Positions 11,182 through 22,984 of a DNA stretch of 64,000 bases are shown piece after piece. Where the stretch lies: assembly GCA_029876055.1 (NCBI GenBank), contig CM056876.1, positions 3,720,001-3,784,000 on the forward strand. The letters run 5' to 3'. The stretch's first letter is position 1, and every line of letters starts with the position of its first letter. Made by a program: the position numbers and the translations under genes. Source of the stretch: Madurella fahalii (taxonomy: Eukaryota; Ascomycota; Sordariomycetes; Sordariales). The notes below the pieces were generated by a model, which made no database searches, was not told the DNA's origin, and worked only from the letters and a program-made list of their open reading frames with translations.

Positions 11182-11759
11182 TCGCAATGCTACCTCGTGT
11201 TCGAGGTAACCAGGCGGACTGAAGCACGTACGAAGCCAGTCGGAGAACAAGCTGTTGGAGCTTTTGTTATGAGAAATCCAAACCAACTGTGAATATCGCT
11301 CTTTCCCGTCGTAAAAAACTCGCAGCTGGTCCCCAGTTGCCGAGTCGGTGTTGCTCAGCTAGTGGAGAGAGCTCAGTCGGCAACGATACTATTTTCGCAC
11401 CGATGCGGCTAAGGCTCAACTCATCCCAGTGTCTTACCCGCACCGACCAGCTGTTATCCGAATCAATCAACTACCGTCCTCCAAGATATGAACAGTATCG
11501 ACGCAAGTGGCTTGGAAGTGCCTGGAGTCTGATGAGCAACGATGTTAGTGCTGCTCCTACTTGCTGTGACAAGGCGGGAACGAACCTTCCAAGGCTGGCC
11601 GTCCGTCCACAAGATATCCAGTCCCATGCGGCTGAGTGGGCTGCCACAATATCTTGCAGCGTACTGAAGTCTTTGTCTTGTAATGTTGGCCATCAACCGC
11701 TGTTGCAAGTCTTTCGCATGGTAGGCCGAGAGGGAGCAAGGTCGCTGACAACCCCTCAC
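11182..11759. other. convergent 3' intergenic interval
   Basis: Lies between the ends of the DUF7580 gene (+) and the GT69 gene (-). The open frames seen here are antisense to neighbours or lack motifs. No gene recognised. Confidence 0.4.
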
Positions 11760-13109
11760 TCAGGTCCCCTCCTGGGTCTTATTCCACGCCTCAAAGAACT
11801 GATTATCATATTTGGCCATGCACTTGACACCCTCGGGGGGCTCCAGCTGCCACTCAACCTTCTGGTCCGTCCAGCCGTCGCCGCCCACCCAGCGCGACGT
11901 GTATCCCTTGGCCTCCTTGATCTTCTCGCCGGCCTCGTTCGAATATTCAAGATTGACCGTCGGAACTACGGCGATCTTGCCATAGCCGTGAAACCACAAA
12001 TCCTTGCAAAACAGCTGCGGCTCGCCCTGGTAGCATTCCCCTTCTCTCGGCGACCGAAACCTAACCGCATCCTCCATAAGCGGCGCGGCGGAAAACACAG
12101 CGGCTCCGTTCCAGCACGAGAAAACCTGGAACGGCTGATGCGCAAACAGCCGCGCTTGGGTACCCGGGTCGTTCCAGAAGAGGTTCCAAGCCGAGTTCCA
12201 GTTGCCGTCGGGCGGAATCTCAAAGAACGAGTCCCCGTTCATCCCGCGGGCGATCCAGACGTCGTAGAATGTGGGATCCCGCCCGACATAGGTCCAATCC
12301 ATAGCGCACGTCATGTCTGCGCCGAGGAAGCGGCGCTGGTACGCTAGCTCGAGGATATCGTCGGTACAGATTGCGACATCGTTGAGGAAGATGATGGTGG
12401 TGTCGTTTGCTGAGTACTTGTTGGGGTCTGTCGAATCGAGGATGGGTTGGAGGGCCATGTTCCGGAGTTGGGCCAGTTTCTCGATCCGGTTGCCTTCTTT
12501 TGGGTTGATGTCGCTCGTTTTGAAGTGGTAGGTCGTCCCCAGCGCATCCAGCTCCGGGCGGAGAGCCGCTAGGACCTCGTCCGTCCCGTCGTCCGAGTTG
12601 CCTTCGACGATCGACAGAGCGCAGTGCTCCGGGCCCAAGAAGCGCATAGCTTCAACCACGCTACCGATAAGGCGTGGAAGGAGAGGGAGGCATTGACGGA
12701 GGTCTAGCGCGAAAAAATACCGGATTGATGGGGTGGAGGAGCCCTCGTCGCGCACCAAATCTTGATACCGAGATTTGTCCGGTTTGGTGCAGCGCAGTCT
12801 AGGTAAATGGGTCGCCTCTGGGTCCATGATCGCCTGGACGTAGGCTGCCCTTGTGTCCGGGGCCAACGTGTCTGCGAGGAATGGTTAGGTAGGCAACCCA
12901 TGTGCGCGCACTTGCAGGCGATGCAGTTACTTACCATTGTGTATCCCTCCGTGTTGTTCCGGGAGGCGAGTGGTTGCTGGCTCGTGTGGAGGAGAAAGGT
13001 TTGCGAATGATGACGAGAGGAAGGCGGGTCGGGGGAGGCCGGCATAAAGAGTAAGGGCGACAAATAACAGACAAGCCGCTGGCAGGGCAAGAAGCAAGTG
13101 TTTTCGCAT
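11760..13109 (-). CDS. GT69 alpha-1,3-mannosyltransferase-like protein (CAP59/CMT1 family)
   Basis: Seen: exon 1 starts at the ATG at 13109 (MRKHLLLALPAACLLF), giving a short cytoplasmic tail and one membrane anchor. A 63-nt GTAAGT..CAG intron (about 12934-12872) joins in frame to a long exon. Landmarks: RYFFALDLRQCLPLLPRLIG, SIVEGNSDDGT, the acidic donor-site block IIFLNDVAICTDDILEL, TCAMDW, YDVWIARGMNGD, WNGAAVF and QGEPQLFCKDLW. The length (about 425 residues) is usual for the family. Known: GT69 enzymes are Golgi type II membrane proteins. Cryptococcal CMT1 transfers alpha-1,3-mannose from GDP-mannose and CAP59 is needed for capsule export; ascomycete members act on cell-wall or secreted glycans. 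Inferred: a mannosyltransferase in the secretory pathway. A GTG 36 bp upstream also continues the frame, but the ATG gives a cleaner anchor. The next gene, on +, is a cell-surface protein. Confidence 0.9.
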
Positions 13110-13756
13110 TGCTGGCGCAGTCAGCAGCGGATAAGGTCGCTTCACATTTGGAAACGGAGAAATAAAGAAGATGCCAATAGTAGATTTCGCTCAAGGGTTC
13201 GGCTCGATTCGTGACATTCCTTCTCGGCTCGCGTTGCCGCGAAAGTCAATGCGTCGAGCACCGGGGAAGCCAAAGGGGTAATTGGCTAAAAGAGTGAGGC
13301 AAAGGGGAAATGAAATGAAAAGCAATGTTTGTTGGGTTCGAGTAAGCAGCACAGCCACAGCGTCCATACTCTCCCGTTGTGACAGGAGTCCAGGACCAAT
13401 AGCATCCTGAGACATTCCCGCAACATGCAAGGGCTTACCACGCTTCCATTGACTTGGACCAGGACCCAAGCATCCAGTTAGGGGCCCTGGTGCATTTACT
13501 GTATCTCTCAAGATGCAAAATCCGAGCCTCGTCGACTGCAAATCCGGTTGGCCCCCACTGGGGCCGCCGCGAAGCTGCATCGATGCTGAATCACATAAGA
13601 GAATTGCGAGCATGCTGGTTCCTGGCTGGCGTGAGCTTGTCCTGTGCTGCGTTTTTCACTCCTTGTTGCTCGCCTCAGCCCACAGTCTTTCCTGCTAATC
13701 AATTTAATCCTTACTACCACATTGGCCTCGCCACCGTCGCTGATGACCAGACCCCG
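13110..13756. other. divergent intergenic interval
   Basis: Separates the GT69 gene (-) from the surface-protein gene (+). A 222-codon + frame covers the second half, but its useful part begins at the ATG at 13757, so the upstream codons are probably leader. It should contain both promoters. No motif stands out. Confidence 0.4.
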
Positions 13757-14782
13757 ATGACCTTATTCATTATCCACCTTCTTCTTGTGTTTAGCATCAT
13801 CAGGCAGGCTGATGCACTCGCATTCTTCGGTCGGCGGCCTTCACAAAACAATGGGACAACCTTGGCCCTCGGCAAGAGGCAGGGCACTGCGATTGCCACA
13901 GTACTCGCCACCATTTTCGAAAGTGGTGATGGCTCCATGACACGGACAGCGAATCCCGGCTTCGACATCCGAGTCGACCTCCTAAACGACCTCTTCGGAT
14001 TTTGCCCGACCACCGTCATTACAGCGACCGACTGCGGTCTGGCAGGGAGTTGCGTCGATGGTTTCGGTTGTCTCGATGGTTGTGGATTCACTGACAGACC
14101 CTTGACAACATTCACTTGGTAAAACAATTTTGAGGCTTGGTCTAGCCGGAAGTGTCTAGAGTTGTCGCTAACACTGGTGCACAGCTCCCAATCTAACGAA
14201 CCATTCTGCTCAATCGCCCGGTTGACTCTATCTGGTAACATCGGGCCATTTACCTACATCGGCTGCGGCCGGACCCCGACGACCGTCGAGTACTATGCCT
14301 TTACAACGGAGCCCACATCATCAAGCCCCTCAACAATCCAGGAAACAACAAGCCTTCCATCACAAACACCCTCCACCCTGCCGTCTGCCACTATCTCGAC
14401 TCCCCGAGCCCCAAGCGGAACCGATACTCCCGCCAATTCGGCCTCGTCAGGCACCGGAGACGGTGGCGGCGGCACGCCCCCTGATAACACCGGTGCCATC
14501 ATTGGTGGTGTGGTCGGCTGCGTGGCACTACTGTGCGTGTGTGGGGTTGCCATTGCTTGGATCATGCGCCGAAACAAAGGTAGCAAGGTTCCTACTGTGG
14601 CTCCGGCTTCTGGTCCCGAGCCAGCTTCAGAATATATGGCAGAGCAAGCGGCCTACAAGAACGGAGGCTGGATGCCGCGGGAGCTCTCAGTCGGCCCTGA
14701 CAACATGCCACCTACTGAGCTGCCTGCCCCATCTATAACACCCGTCGAGCTTCCTGGCTACTACCCGAACGGTGGGCGCTGA
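13757..14782 (+). CDS. single-pass cell-surface protein with Cys-rich ectodomain and Ser/Thr/Pro stalk
   Basis: Seen: start at 13757 with a signal peptide (MTLFIIHLLLVFSIIRQADA). A cysteine-rich ectodomain follows (GFCPTTVITATDCGLAGSC, FGCLDGCGF). A 66-nt GTAAAA..CAG intron (about 14119-14184, GCTAAC branch) splits a codon and rejoins as cysteine. The ectodomain continues (PFCSIARLT, YIGCGRTP), then a Ser/Thr/Pro stalk, a glycine-rich patch (GDGGGG), one membrane span (IIGGVVGCVALLCVCGVAIA) and a positively charged, proline-rich tail. The length is about 319 residues. Known: this plan (Cys-rich head, mannosylated stalk, one TM, short tail) is typical of fungal wall sensors and mucin-like surface proteins. 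Inferred: plasma-membrane protein with possible wall-sensing role. No enzymatic motif. The divergent GT69 neighbour is thematically related (glycans), but co-regulation is not shown. Confidence 0.85.
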
Positions 14783-14965
14783 GCATATGTTGTATTTCTG
14801 GATGGCGGCGTCGGTTTTTGGGAATCTAAGTCGTTAATTACGGTGGTGGTTGTTGGCCCCCTGATTTCACCTGCAGCTATGCGCGGGCGTACAGCACATT
14901 TTGGGCTAGCCCGAAGGTTGGATATACATACAAAAGCCCAGGTCACCGGCGATAGGAAAACGCCC

Positions 14966-15920
14966 CTAACAACGTCGGCGTTGGGCCATTAAAAATGCCC
15001 AGTGCCATGGGCTCATGGTGAACCTGGCATACCGCAAATCTGGGTGATCGTGGCGCAACCCTCTCAGTTGCCCTTCAAGTTGGAGCATTAGATCGGCCAC
15101 CACAGCCATACTGATCTCTTGGTAAAAGTGACCAATATATGCGAGGTCCTTGCCGTCGAACTCATTTACTCGGTTGGCAAGCATGCTTGCACGAACTCCG
15201 CCGCGTGATTTGCGAATGTCGGCGAAGGAGTGCCATACAGGATCTGATAGCAATACATGTCCGCCGGACTCGCTCATACTTGGCGGGCAAGGCCGATTGG
15301 CCAGGTTCTTTCCCGCAGGCAGCGCTGGTGGAACCTTGACCATGTCCAGCGCTTGTATGAACGGAGTCTAGGGGGACTGGATGTCAACGATGTACTACTA
15401 GATCACCCTATGTTGGCTATTGCAGGCTCGCCCCTTTCTCTTCAACTTCCTCCACAGCTGTCCGATTCCCTTGTCCCCTAATCTGTGCACTACCAAAGCT
15501 CAAGTCGATAGTCTCGTTCCTCATTCTGCTTACGGCAAGTTTCTCTGAGCGGACGTCGATCTCCTTGGCGTCTGCTATAAGTTCGTTCCACCGCCTGTTC
15601 ATTTTGGGCTACAGCCTTGTTCGCGGTGCGGTCCATAAGCACTTCTAGTTGCCGTACCCTCCCTGCCGATCGCTGTCTTTCCTGTTTGCAGAATTGGAAA
15701 TTCCGTCACCGGGCCGCGGCCGCTGGTATGGTGATCACTTACAGTGGCAAGGGGAAAATCGGAGGTGACGCGGTTTGTGTGTTGTTTCTGGCTTCTTCGT
15801 CGTGGATTACCTGGAGAAGTTTAGGTTACTGGCTTGATTCTGGGCCAGCTTTTGGGTTCCAAGCGGATAGGAGTTGAGCGTGGGTATGTCAGCTATAGAG
15901 GGCAGAGTGGGGGGTGACAT
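14966..15920 (-). CDS. hypothetical protein, multi-exon, boundaries uncertain
   Basis: Seen: three protein-like stretches on the minus strand that could form one gene. First, an ATG at 15920 opens a short proline-rich start (MSPPTLPSIADIPTLNSYPL) ending at a possible GTAATC donor. Second, after a CAG at about 15690, comes a charged helical stretch (RVRQLEVLMDRTANKAVAQ). Third, a frame ending at 14966 contains LLSDPVWHSFADIRKSRGG and DLAYIGHFYQEISMAVVAD. I could not join the second and third parts in one frame with a consensus intron. No family is recognised. Composition is coding-like in the last part (about 125 residues); the rest is weaker. Alternatives: a broken gene, or only the last part is real. 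It ends about 180 bp from the convergent surface-protein gene. Confidence 0.35.
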
Positions 15921-16182
15921 GGATCATGTGCGGTGTTATGGCTTTAGGGAGTTCGGATACCTCTATGGTTTGTTACCTTATGCTTGCCAATCGTCCATTG
16001 AATTTGTATACCGCATCCTCAACCGCACGATGCGTCGTTTCCCGTCCGATGTCTAACCTCGGGAGCGGTCTATTTAGATTTAGCCGCTCTCGGCCCGTGA
16101 CGCAGGTATATGGGACGAAAGAGCTACGTCCGCGCAAGCGACCAAATCTTGGGGCTGCACTCTTGGGGCAACTCGCAGTCCA

Positions 16183-17004
16183 TTAATCTCTCGTTCCCTG
16201 TGCTAAATGGCCGGCCTTCGCAGAATGGTTCTTCGGCGGTGAATGTATTGACATTACTAATAGCTGAAATGGACAGCTCGTAACCTGTTCCTCAATATCT
16301 ATAACATTGTTTGACGAGCCTGCTGTCAGTCTGTAAGAGTAGAATCTCTCCTGATGTACGGCTGTAATAGCTGATTTAGTAGACTCGGCTCTTCGCTCGC
16401 CCGATGTTTTCCTGGATGAGATCCCGTACGCGTTCCCGAACCGGGGCAGCCCCCGTAACGAGTATAAACAGCGTCGGCGATAGAGACCGGAAGGCGTTGC
16501 CCATTCTACTTCGTTTATACCTATCGAGTCCTCTAGAACCGTTCTGCGTGTTCGCGATAGAGATGTATTTTCGGCGCTAGGATCCTGTCCTTTGTTGTTG
16601 GTAAATAGTAGTTCGGGAGCGCCCTCGTCGGCTAGCCTAGTAGGCCGGCCTCTGACCTCCTTTTTCCAACGTGCTTCCCAAGCCCTGTTTAACACTTCCT
16701 CTGCTGTAGAGTCTTGATCCTGATCCTGATCCTGGCCCTGGCCCTGGCCTTGTTCCCGGCCTTGGCTTACCCACTGGCTAATAGTAATAGCAGCTTTTTC
16801 GGATACCGTTGGCTGTTGTGGCAATGGGGCTCTACGGCCCCGCCTTCGCCCCTGGAACCTCTTATATAGCCTATTGCAGGCCCTTTGGATCAGGGAGCTG
16901 GGTGGGCGTCTTGGGACCTCTGGGCCTTGCCCGGCGTGTAGGAGAGGGGTCTGTAGCCGGGCTTCTATTTCAGAAAACGTAGACAGGAGAATTCTAAGAT
17001 ACAA
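16183..17004 (-). other. long open frame, possible LINE-type remnant or hypothetical protein
   Basis: Seen: 273 codons without a stop, opening with TTG and no good ATG. The frame has Gln/Gly and Gln/Asp dipeptide runs, then a W-E-A-R-W-K-K pattern and an RGRPTRLADEG stretch. Known: a Trp-x-x-x-Trp motif followed by GR often lies between RNase H and the zinc knuckle of fungal LINE polyproteins. Here neither the RNase H catalytic residues nor the CxC..H knuckle is visible, so this is only a hint. It could be non-coding. I do not assign a function. Confidence 0.25.
16712..16752. repeat. imperfect hexanucleotide repeat
   Basis: About seven tandem units alternate between GATCCT and GGCCCT types. 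On the minus strand they encode alternating Gln-Asp and Gln-Gly. Confidence 0.8.
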
Positions 17005-17426
17005 AAAATCGTATGTTATTCTAGCACCGAAATCGCTCTTTCTACACCATCTTATTTAGAATTGACGGGTCGAAACATTATCATCAATGCATGACACCCA
17101 AGCCAAATCTCTTGTAACCTTACGTTTACAAAGTACATGACCTGTACGTTTGTTTTCCTAGTAAGGCATAGGTGGTATCAAGCTAAGAAACGTTTCCTGA
17201 AATTACTGCAAGTAACAGACCACCCCACCGCAGAGTCTCCAATGTGGTAGATGTGCACTCAAGGTTCTCTACAGGGATAAAATTATAGGCGAGGTAGACG
17301 TTATTGCGCTCCACTTCCAGTGACACCCACCAAACACATGAATACGGTACGTCGCACCCTCTGCCGCTCCCCGAGATCCTAACCATTTACCGCACCTCTC
17401 TGTGTACGTGATCGTCCTGTCAATAC

Positions 17427-19013
17427 ATGGCGCGCCTCGTGGTCCTCGCCGCTCATATGCTCCGCGCAGTAGTGTGGGTTTTAGCCGAGAGCCACAACTC
17501 TACCAAGCTCGTCCTACCTGCGTCCGGAAGTGCCCCAACCGCCTGCAGCCTCCTGTATAACAAGTACCCGGACCGGACGTTGTTTGGGGGCTCTACGGGC
17601 TACACGTTCGAGACTAGGACGCAGTACTGGTCCGCCAGGGCGTACCAAGACCCGGCCTGTGTCTTCGTGCCACAGAACGCCGAGCAAGTCTCCCATGCCG
17701 TCAAGACTTTGACTCGGACCCGGACACGCTTTGCGGTCCGTGGCGGCGGTCATATGCCCGTCGTCGGAGCCAACAGCATCGGCAATGATGGCGTGCTCCT
17801 CTCAATGTCAGGGTTGGACTCACTGGGCTTGTCCAAAACCCGCACTGTCGTGTCTGTCGGGGCCGGCAACCGCTGGCGAGACGTCTACAGCTTCCTCAAA
17901 CCGCACTCGCTGGCCGCCGTTGGTGGCCGCGTAGGAGGCGTCGGTGTCGGAGGGCTGATCCTTGGCGGCGGCATATCTTTCCATTCAAGCCAGTATGGCT
18001 TTGCAGCCGACAACGTCGTGCGTTTGGAAGCTGTTCTGGCCAGCGGCGCCGTCATCGAGGCCACCGCTGACAACGACCACGCGGACCTATTCTGGGCGCT
18101 CAAGGGTGGCGGTAATTCTTTCGCCATAGTCACGCGCTTCGACCTCCGTACCGTTCCCTCCCCGAGAGTGTGGGTGGGCATCTCTCAGTACAGCGACGTC
18201 GACAGCACGGCGTACCTCGATGCCGTCTACAACTTCGGTCGCCACGGCGCGGCTGATGCGAAGGCTGCCATCATCCCCACCATTCTCACGTTTCCATCAA
18301 CCGGCCGCACTGCTTACGCGGCAGCCCGCTTCTATGATTCTGAGACGCCACCTGCCGTCGCCTTTGAGAACTTCACCGCACCCGTTATGGCGCCCGTGAA
18401 CGACACGTACGCGCTACAGTCATTGGCCGCTCACGTTCTCGCTGCTGATATACTTCAACCTATCGGTGTTCGTCAAGAGTAAGTCCGCTGAGATGCTAGG
18501 GTCAGGGCACTGCTGATCCTGTACTCAAGATTCCGCGTCCTGTCGATCCTGGTTGACCGGGACGCTGTATCCTACGTACATGATACTTTCATCGCAGCCA
18601 CAGGCTCCCTCGCTGGTATCGCCGGCCTCACGGCCTCCATCACGTTCCAGCCCGTCACCGCCAGCTTTCTCAGGCGTGGGCTCTGTTACGGTGGTCCGCG
18701 CCCGCAAGGTGTACTCGCAGCCTCGGCGCCGTACCTTTGGATCGTCCAGAACCTCTCCTGGCTGTCTAGCCAGGATGATGCCGCTGCTGTTGCTTTTATC
18801 GACCACATCACAGCCGAGCTCGAAGAGGGGCTGGTATCCAAAGGCGTTGCCGGCAAGTATCTGTATCTCAACGACGCGGGATCGGGCCAGCCAGTCTTCC
18901 AACGCTATCCGCCCCGGAATCTCAAACGTCTAAAGGCTATTCGTTCCCGTTACGACCCTCGCAGAGTTTACACAAACCTCCTAACTGGGGGTTGGAAGGT
19001 CCTTAACGCCTAA
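17427..19013 (+). CDS. berberine-bridge-type FAD-linked oxidoreductase
   Basis: Seen: exon 1 from the ATG at 17427, a 51-nt GTAAGT..AAG intron (about 18479-18529), exon 2 to TAA at 19011-19013; about 511 residues. The N-terminus is hydrophobic (possible secretion signal). The FAD-binding PCMH domain spans about residues 75-250: ACVFVPQNAEQV, the flavinylation block RFAVRGGGHMP with its His, LSMSGLDSL, VGAGNRWRDVYSFL and the long glycine-rich VGGLILGGGISF. The C-terminal BBE segment YLYLNDAG..QPVFQRY..RLKAIRSRYDP..VYTNLLTGGW is intact. Known: these enzymes carry 8-alpha-histidyl FAD (sometimes also 6-S-cysteinyl) and oxidise alcohols, sugars or amines; many work in secondary-metabolite pathways. 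The conserved GxCxxV cysteine is not seen, so mono-covalent FAD is more likely. Inferred: an oxidase, perhaps secreted. It lies 5 kb from the adenylating-enzyme/MFS/OMT group but is separated by a gene-free region, so membership is uncertain. Confidence 0.9.
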
Positions 19014-21594
19014 GTGCCGGTATGGAGATTTGTGTCAATAGCCTTTTCTATCTTTCAGTATAATTGGGAATTATCTCCTACGTTAGTCAATTCGGATCTC
19101 CGTTACTACTCGGGCAACATGTCACAAACCAACCACATATTTGGGATAAGAGGCCCGGGCCAAGGGTGCGCTAACTAGTTAGGAGCGAGTAAGCTACACC
19201 ATGTAGAGCACAATCAAGAGATAGAGCACATAGCCAGACAACCAATCCGGTATGCAGGACACCCCGAGCCAATCGTTGAATGCAGATAGAAGGCCAATCG
19301 GAATCAAGGAAGCGTGATCTGTAAGATGATAGACAGAGCATGTAAACTAACTAGGAAGTCAGTTAGTATATAGATAGTCATTAAGAGGAACTTCAGGAGT
19401 GCCTCGCGATTAGTATAGAACAAATGTATATAGATGTCCTCTCTCTTGGTCCTGCTTTGCGTCTCCATGATTTACCTTCACGAAGTAGTTCTAAAGTCCT
19501 TTTAGTATTAGTTCAACACGAAGGAAGAGTATTCACTGTTATCTCGAAGACGTATGTTCAAAGCTGACATCCCGAACGGACAAACTAAGCTCCTTCGGAG
19601 GCTCTTTTTACATTTTTAGACTGACGTTTATAGGTAGTGGTGAAGTAGAATATATTAACTAAGCCTCGAGTTCTAATAACTCTCAGTTTGGTATGAAAAA
19701 CAATCAAACCCTCGTTACATTGATGATGTAAAAGCAGTTATCGGCCTTACAGCTAATGCCACTGGATATGCCTGAAGTGGGGTTATCCTTTACCTCGGAT
19801 GTCTACTCAGCTGCTACGCTTTTCAAACACCGCTGGAAGCAGAGCCACAAACGCGTTTAGCTAGCTAAGAAGATTCGCAACGCGTTGGTGAAATAGTAGT
19901 CGCATAGGATTACACCACGGTAGAGTTAGGAAACGGAGTAGGGAAACGGTATAATATAGAAACTACGTAGGTACAAGGTCGATTATTTGGACACGTAACC
20001 TAAATTCCACTGAGTCAGCAACTTGCCCTAAAAGAAATTGAACTACCAGGTTCAGAATCACGTTTTCACGCTCATCATAATAACAACAGCTTCTGGTCTC
20101 CGTTGTTGTTCAAAAGGTATGCTTTCTTATCTTCATAACTGCCAGTTCTGGACCCTTCTAAGCAGACAGAAAACTTCTATAGGCAAAATGCCATGACCTG
20201 TGCTCAGGGGCATCTTACGTACGGCGTACTACGGGCTATTACACTAAAGAAGAGGTATAAGACAACCATTCATGCGAAGCTGCATGAAATATACATAGCC
20301 GGGTTTGGGAGAATCATGTTGAGCTTTCTCAAGCTGCCATTGGAGTTCCTGCGAGCCAATATACGCGTTGCTTCTTGGCTGAACTGCCTTCCTTAAATAA
20401 ACTCCCTCTCGTACTTCCTTTTATAGTAGTTGCCTCGGAATGCTTTGTCAGAGACGTAATCCTTTACTCTTTATATTCTGGCTGATGAACTATCTTTGTA
20501 GCCACAGAGCCACTTCTTAAGAAGAGAAATGCGTCCTTCGCTGAACTTGTACGTTAAGTTGTTCTCCATTGGACCTGGGTTTAGTCTGTCTAACTAAGGA
20601 TAATCTGTCACAGTTGCCGTTGTGTATGATTCAATAACATTCTGACGCGCAAAAGCGATGCAGCAATTGCACTCTAGCAATTGCACCTTAAGTATGACAC
20701 CTTCGGATTCGGATCTTGGGTGCGGCACACTCTAGAACAGTATACCGTAACTAACATGGCTCAGCATGAAAACAAGTTTACCTCTGATCATCGTGAAGTG
20801 ATGTTGCCCACCGGCAATGCAGGCTGCCGAAGTTGCTCGGCGGGCTCCCATCGCTGCCGATGTGGTTGTCAGCAGGACCAGGGTGAGTGGCCGGACCCGC
20901 CCCTTATCTGCCTCACCACCACCGGTCACACATCACCACCCGCGGAGCCGCACAGCCGCTTTAGTTCCGCTTTCAGGGCTAACCCCCGTCCCATTAGCAC
21001 ACTTTCGTCTGGGAGAAACACTTTCTCTCGCTTTGTCCACGAAATCTTTGCCAATTTCCATCCAATCGATGTCTACCTCCTCCTTCATGTTTGCTATTCA
21101 CGGGGATCCCCAGGTGAATGCCTCGATGTTAAAGGACGCCTGAACTACAACAAGAATAGCTAGCATCTGGGAGGCACAGTATTATTTTGTCGTAAAATAA
21201 GAGTGAGCTAAGCTATTGTAGAATACAATCTATTCACTATATCGAAATTAGGACCGCGTAACTTGTTGTGAATTGGAAAGTAGTGCGACCCTGCGAAAGG
21301 GGGTGCAGCTGCACTTGAAATGTTGGGCTTCCCTCTCTCACTCACAGTTTATCCTTTCCCGCGGGTCCTTTCCTCGATTCCTTTCCTCATTCGCTTCCTC
21401 TATTTCGTTTCTCGATTCCTTTCCTCGAGATTCTTTCTTTTGCTTCTACTCTCCCTTCCTTTCCTCACGCCTTACTCCTTCCTGTTCTTCCATCGCCATC
21501 GCCAACATCACGCTCGCCTTGCAGTCGTTTTATCTTCTTCTACAGTTACAATCGACAATACGGCATTGGAATATTCTCAGAACCATCTTCAAAA
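19014..21594. other. long gene-free, A/T-richer interval; CT-rich leader at its end
   Basis: From about 19.0 to 20.7 kb all frames are short and stop-rich and the base composition shifts toward A/T, suggesting a decayed repeat. I cannot name an element. From about 21320 to 21490 the + strand is strongly pyrimidine-rich (CTTTCCT-like blocks), a common feature upstream of ascomycete start sites. It fits a promoter/leader for the gene starting at 21595. Confidence 0.4.
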
Positions 21595-22984
21595 TGGAAG
21601 ACGATCGGTTTGCCAAGGCGCCCGGAGGGCCTCCAGTGACGCCGAAGAACAAGAACGACGACGACGACGACATCGGTGAGTTACCGTTTTCTTCGCTTCA
21701 GTCTTTATGTCCCTATTCGACATCTGCAACAAGACACCCCCTTCTAGTAGGAAGAACCGAAAGAGGAATGCTTACAAATTTCTACCACAGCCGCCATGAG
21801 CCCGGAGGTCCGCGCCCTCGCCGAGCTCGCCTTCGAGCACGACGGCGAAGCCGTCAAGATGCAATACTTTAAGGCCTTTCACAAGGGTCACGAGTCTGGT
21901 TTCGGCAGCGGATTCCTCAAGGGAGTACGCGAGGGCCGTCGCCAAGTCCTCGCAGGATTTGAGGCCGGAGCCAACGACTCTGAGGTGGCTGCTCCCATTC
22001 GCGCCACCAACCAACTCAGCGGAGTTGCCCTGGCACTCCATAACATTGTGTCCACCCCGGTCCGACCGCCCGCGCCCGTTGCGATTACCATCAGCGACTC
22101 GTCGTGCTCCTCCCCCGCCTTCGTCACCCAGCGGCGCGACATCTCCGACCCATTCAAGCCCGAGCCCAGCGCCGGCCTGGTGGACGCCGCTCCTGCCCTT
22201 CTCCCCGTCCTGCGACTCGGCAGAGGGGGCGCCGGCGCTGACGACGCTCCCGCCCCTTCCGTCCGGTCCATGGCGACGGACCCAAAATTCCCCGATATCA
22301 TGGACGAACTGGTCCCCTCGCCCCCGCCCGGCACCTACTGCACCCCCCCGCTGATCCCCCTCCCGCCGGCCCCGATCTTTGCCCCGGCCGTCCCAGCCAT
22401 GATCCCCACCAGCCCGGTGCCGCTCCCCGCCCCCGGCACGCTGTACGGCATCCCGCCCGCCTCCGCCGTCCAGCCCGTCACGCCGGACTTTGACCCCCCG
22501 CGTCCCCCCGCGCCTCCGTACCCGGACATGGAGGCACACCATCCTCGCGGCCTTGCCGGGTTCGGCGGCGGCGGCAGCGTCAGGCTGACAGAGAACCCCT
22601 GGCGGCTGCTGGTCGGCCCCATCAGCAGCGAGGCGCATGCCGCGTGGTGGCCCGACCAGGGCAAGAGGTACTTCAAGTCCAAGGTGCAGGGCGTCATGCT
22701 GTGCCAGATGATGAGGGACGTGCAGGGCAGGTCATACGTAGCGATCCTGTTTGAGAACTCTGTATACGCGGAGCGGGCCAGAGAGGTTTTCACGGGATAT
22801 GCTTGGTATGTTTGTTTTTCTACTCATTATATTCCTTCTGACAACGGTTTCATCTCTGCCGTCGGCTGAGATGATGGCGAGGTCTATTTTGCTTGAATTG
22901 TTGTGATAGTCAAGCTGACGGGTGACGTGTTTTAGTGGCGGCGCGATCATGTGGAGCTGGATCTACAAGGACGTTGAGTACTAA
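21595..22984 (+). CDS. hypothetical proline-rich fungal protein, three exons
   Basis: Seen: exon 1 (about 21595-21675) ends in a run of five Asp. Intron 1 is about 115 nt (21676-21790, GTGAGT..CAG). The long exon 2 begins AAMSPEVRALAELAFEHDGE and has a Gly/Phe/His helix (YFKAFHKGHESGFGSGFLKG). Its centre is an approximately 200-residue Pro/Ala-rich disordered region. It then reads a compact conserved-looking end: RLTENPWRLLVGPISSEAH, KSKVQGVMLCQMMRDVQG and SYVAILFENSVYAERAREVF. Intron 2 is about 130 nt (22806-22935, GTATGT..TAG), and a short last exon ends at TAA 22982-22984. The length is about 380 residues. Both introns join in frame and the last exon restores a sensible end. Known: nothing I can name. 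Inferred: a cytosolic or nuclear protein with a small folded C-terminal domain. No enzymatic motif is visible. High GC in exon 2 contrasts with the A/T-rich flank upstream. Confidence 0.75.

Noticed and set aside
11289..12347. 352-codon + frame
   Set aside because: Antisense to the well-supported GT69 gene; a GC-driven shadow.
13454..13756. N-terminal extension of the surface-protein frame
   Set aside because: The ATG at 13757 gives a clean signal peptide; the upstream 100 codons are not protein-like.
16183..17004. Firm LINE retrotransposon call
   Set aside because: Only a Trp-rich motif fits; the RNase H residues and the zinc knuckle are not visible, so it is listed only as a low-confidence open frame.
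21772..22638. 288-codon minus frame, Gly/Arg-rich
   Set aside because: Antisense to exon 2 of the proline-rich gene; composition mirrors the Pro/Ala coding strand.
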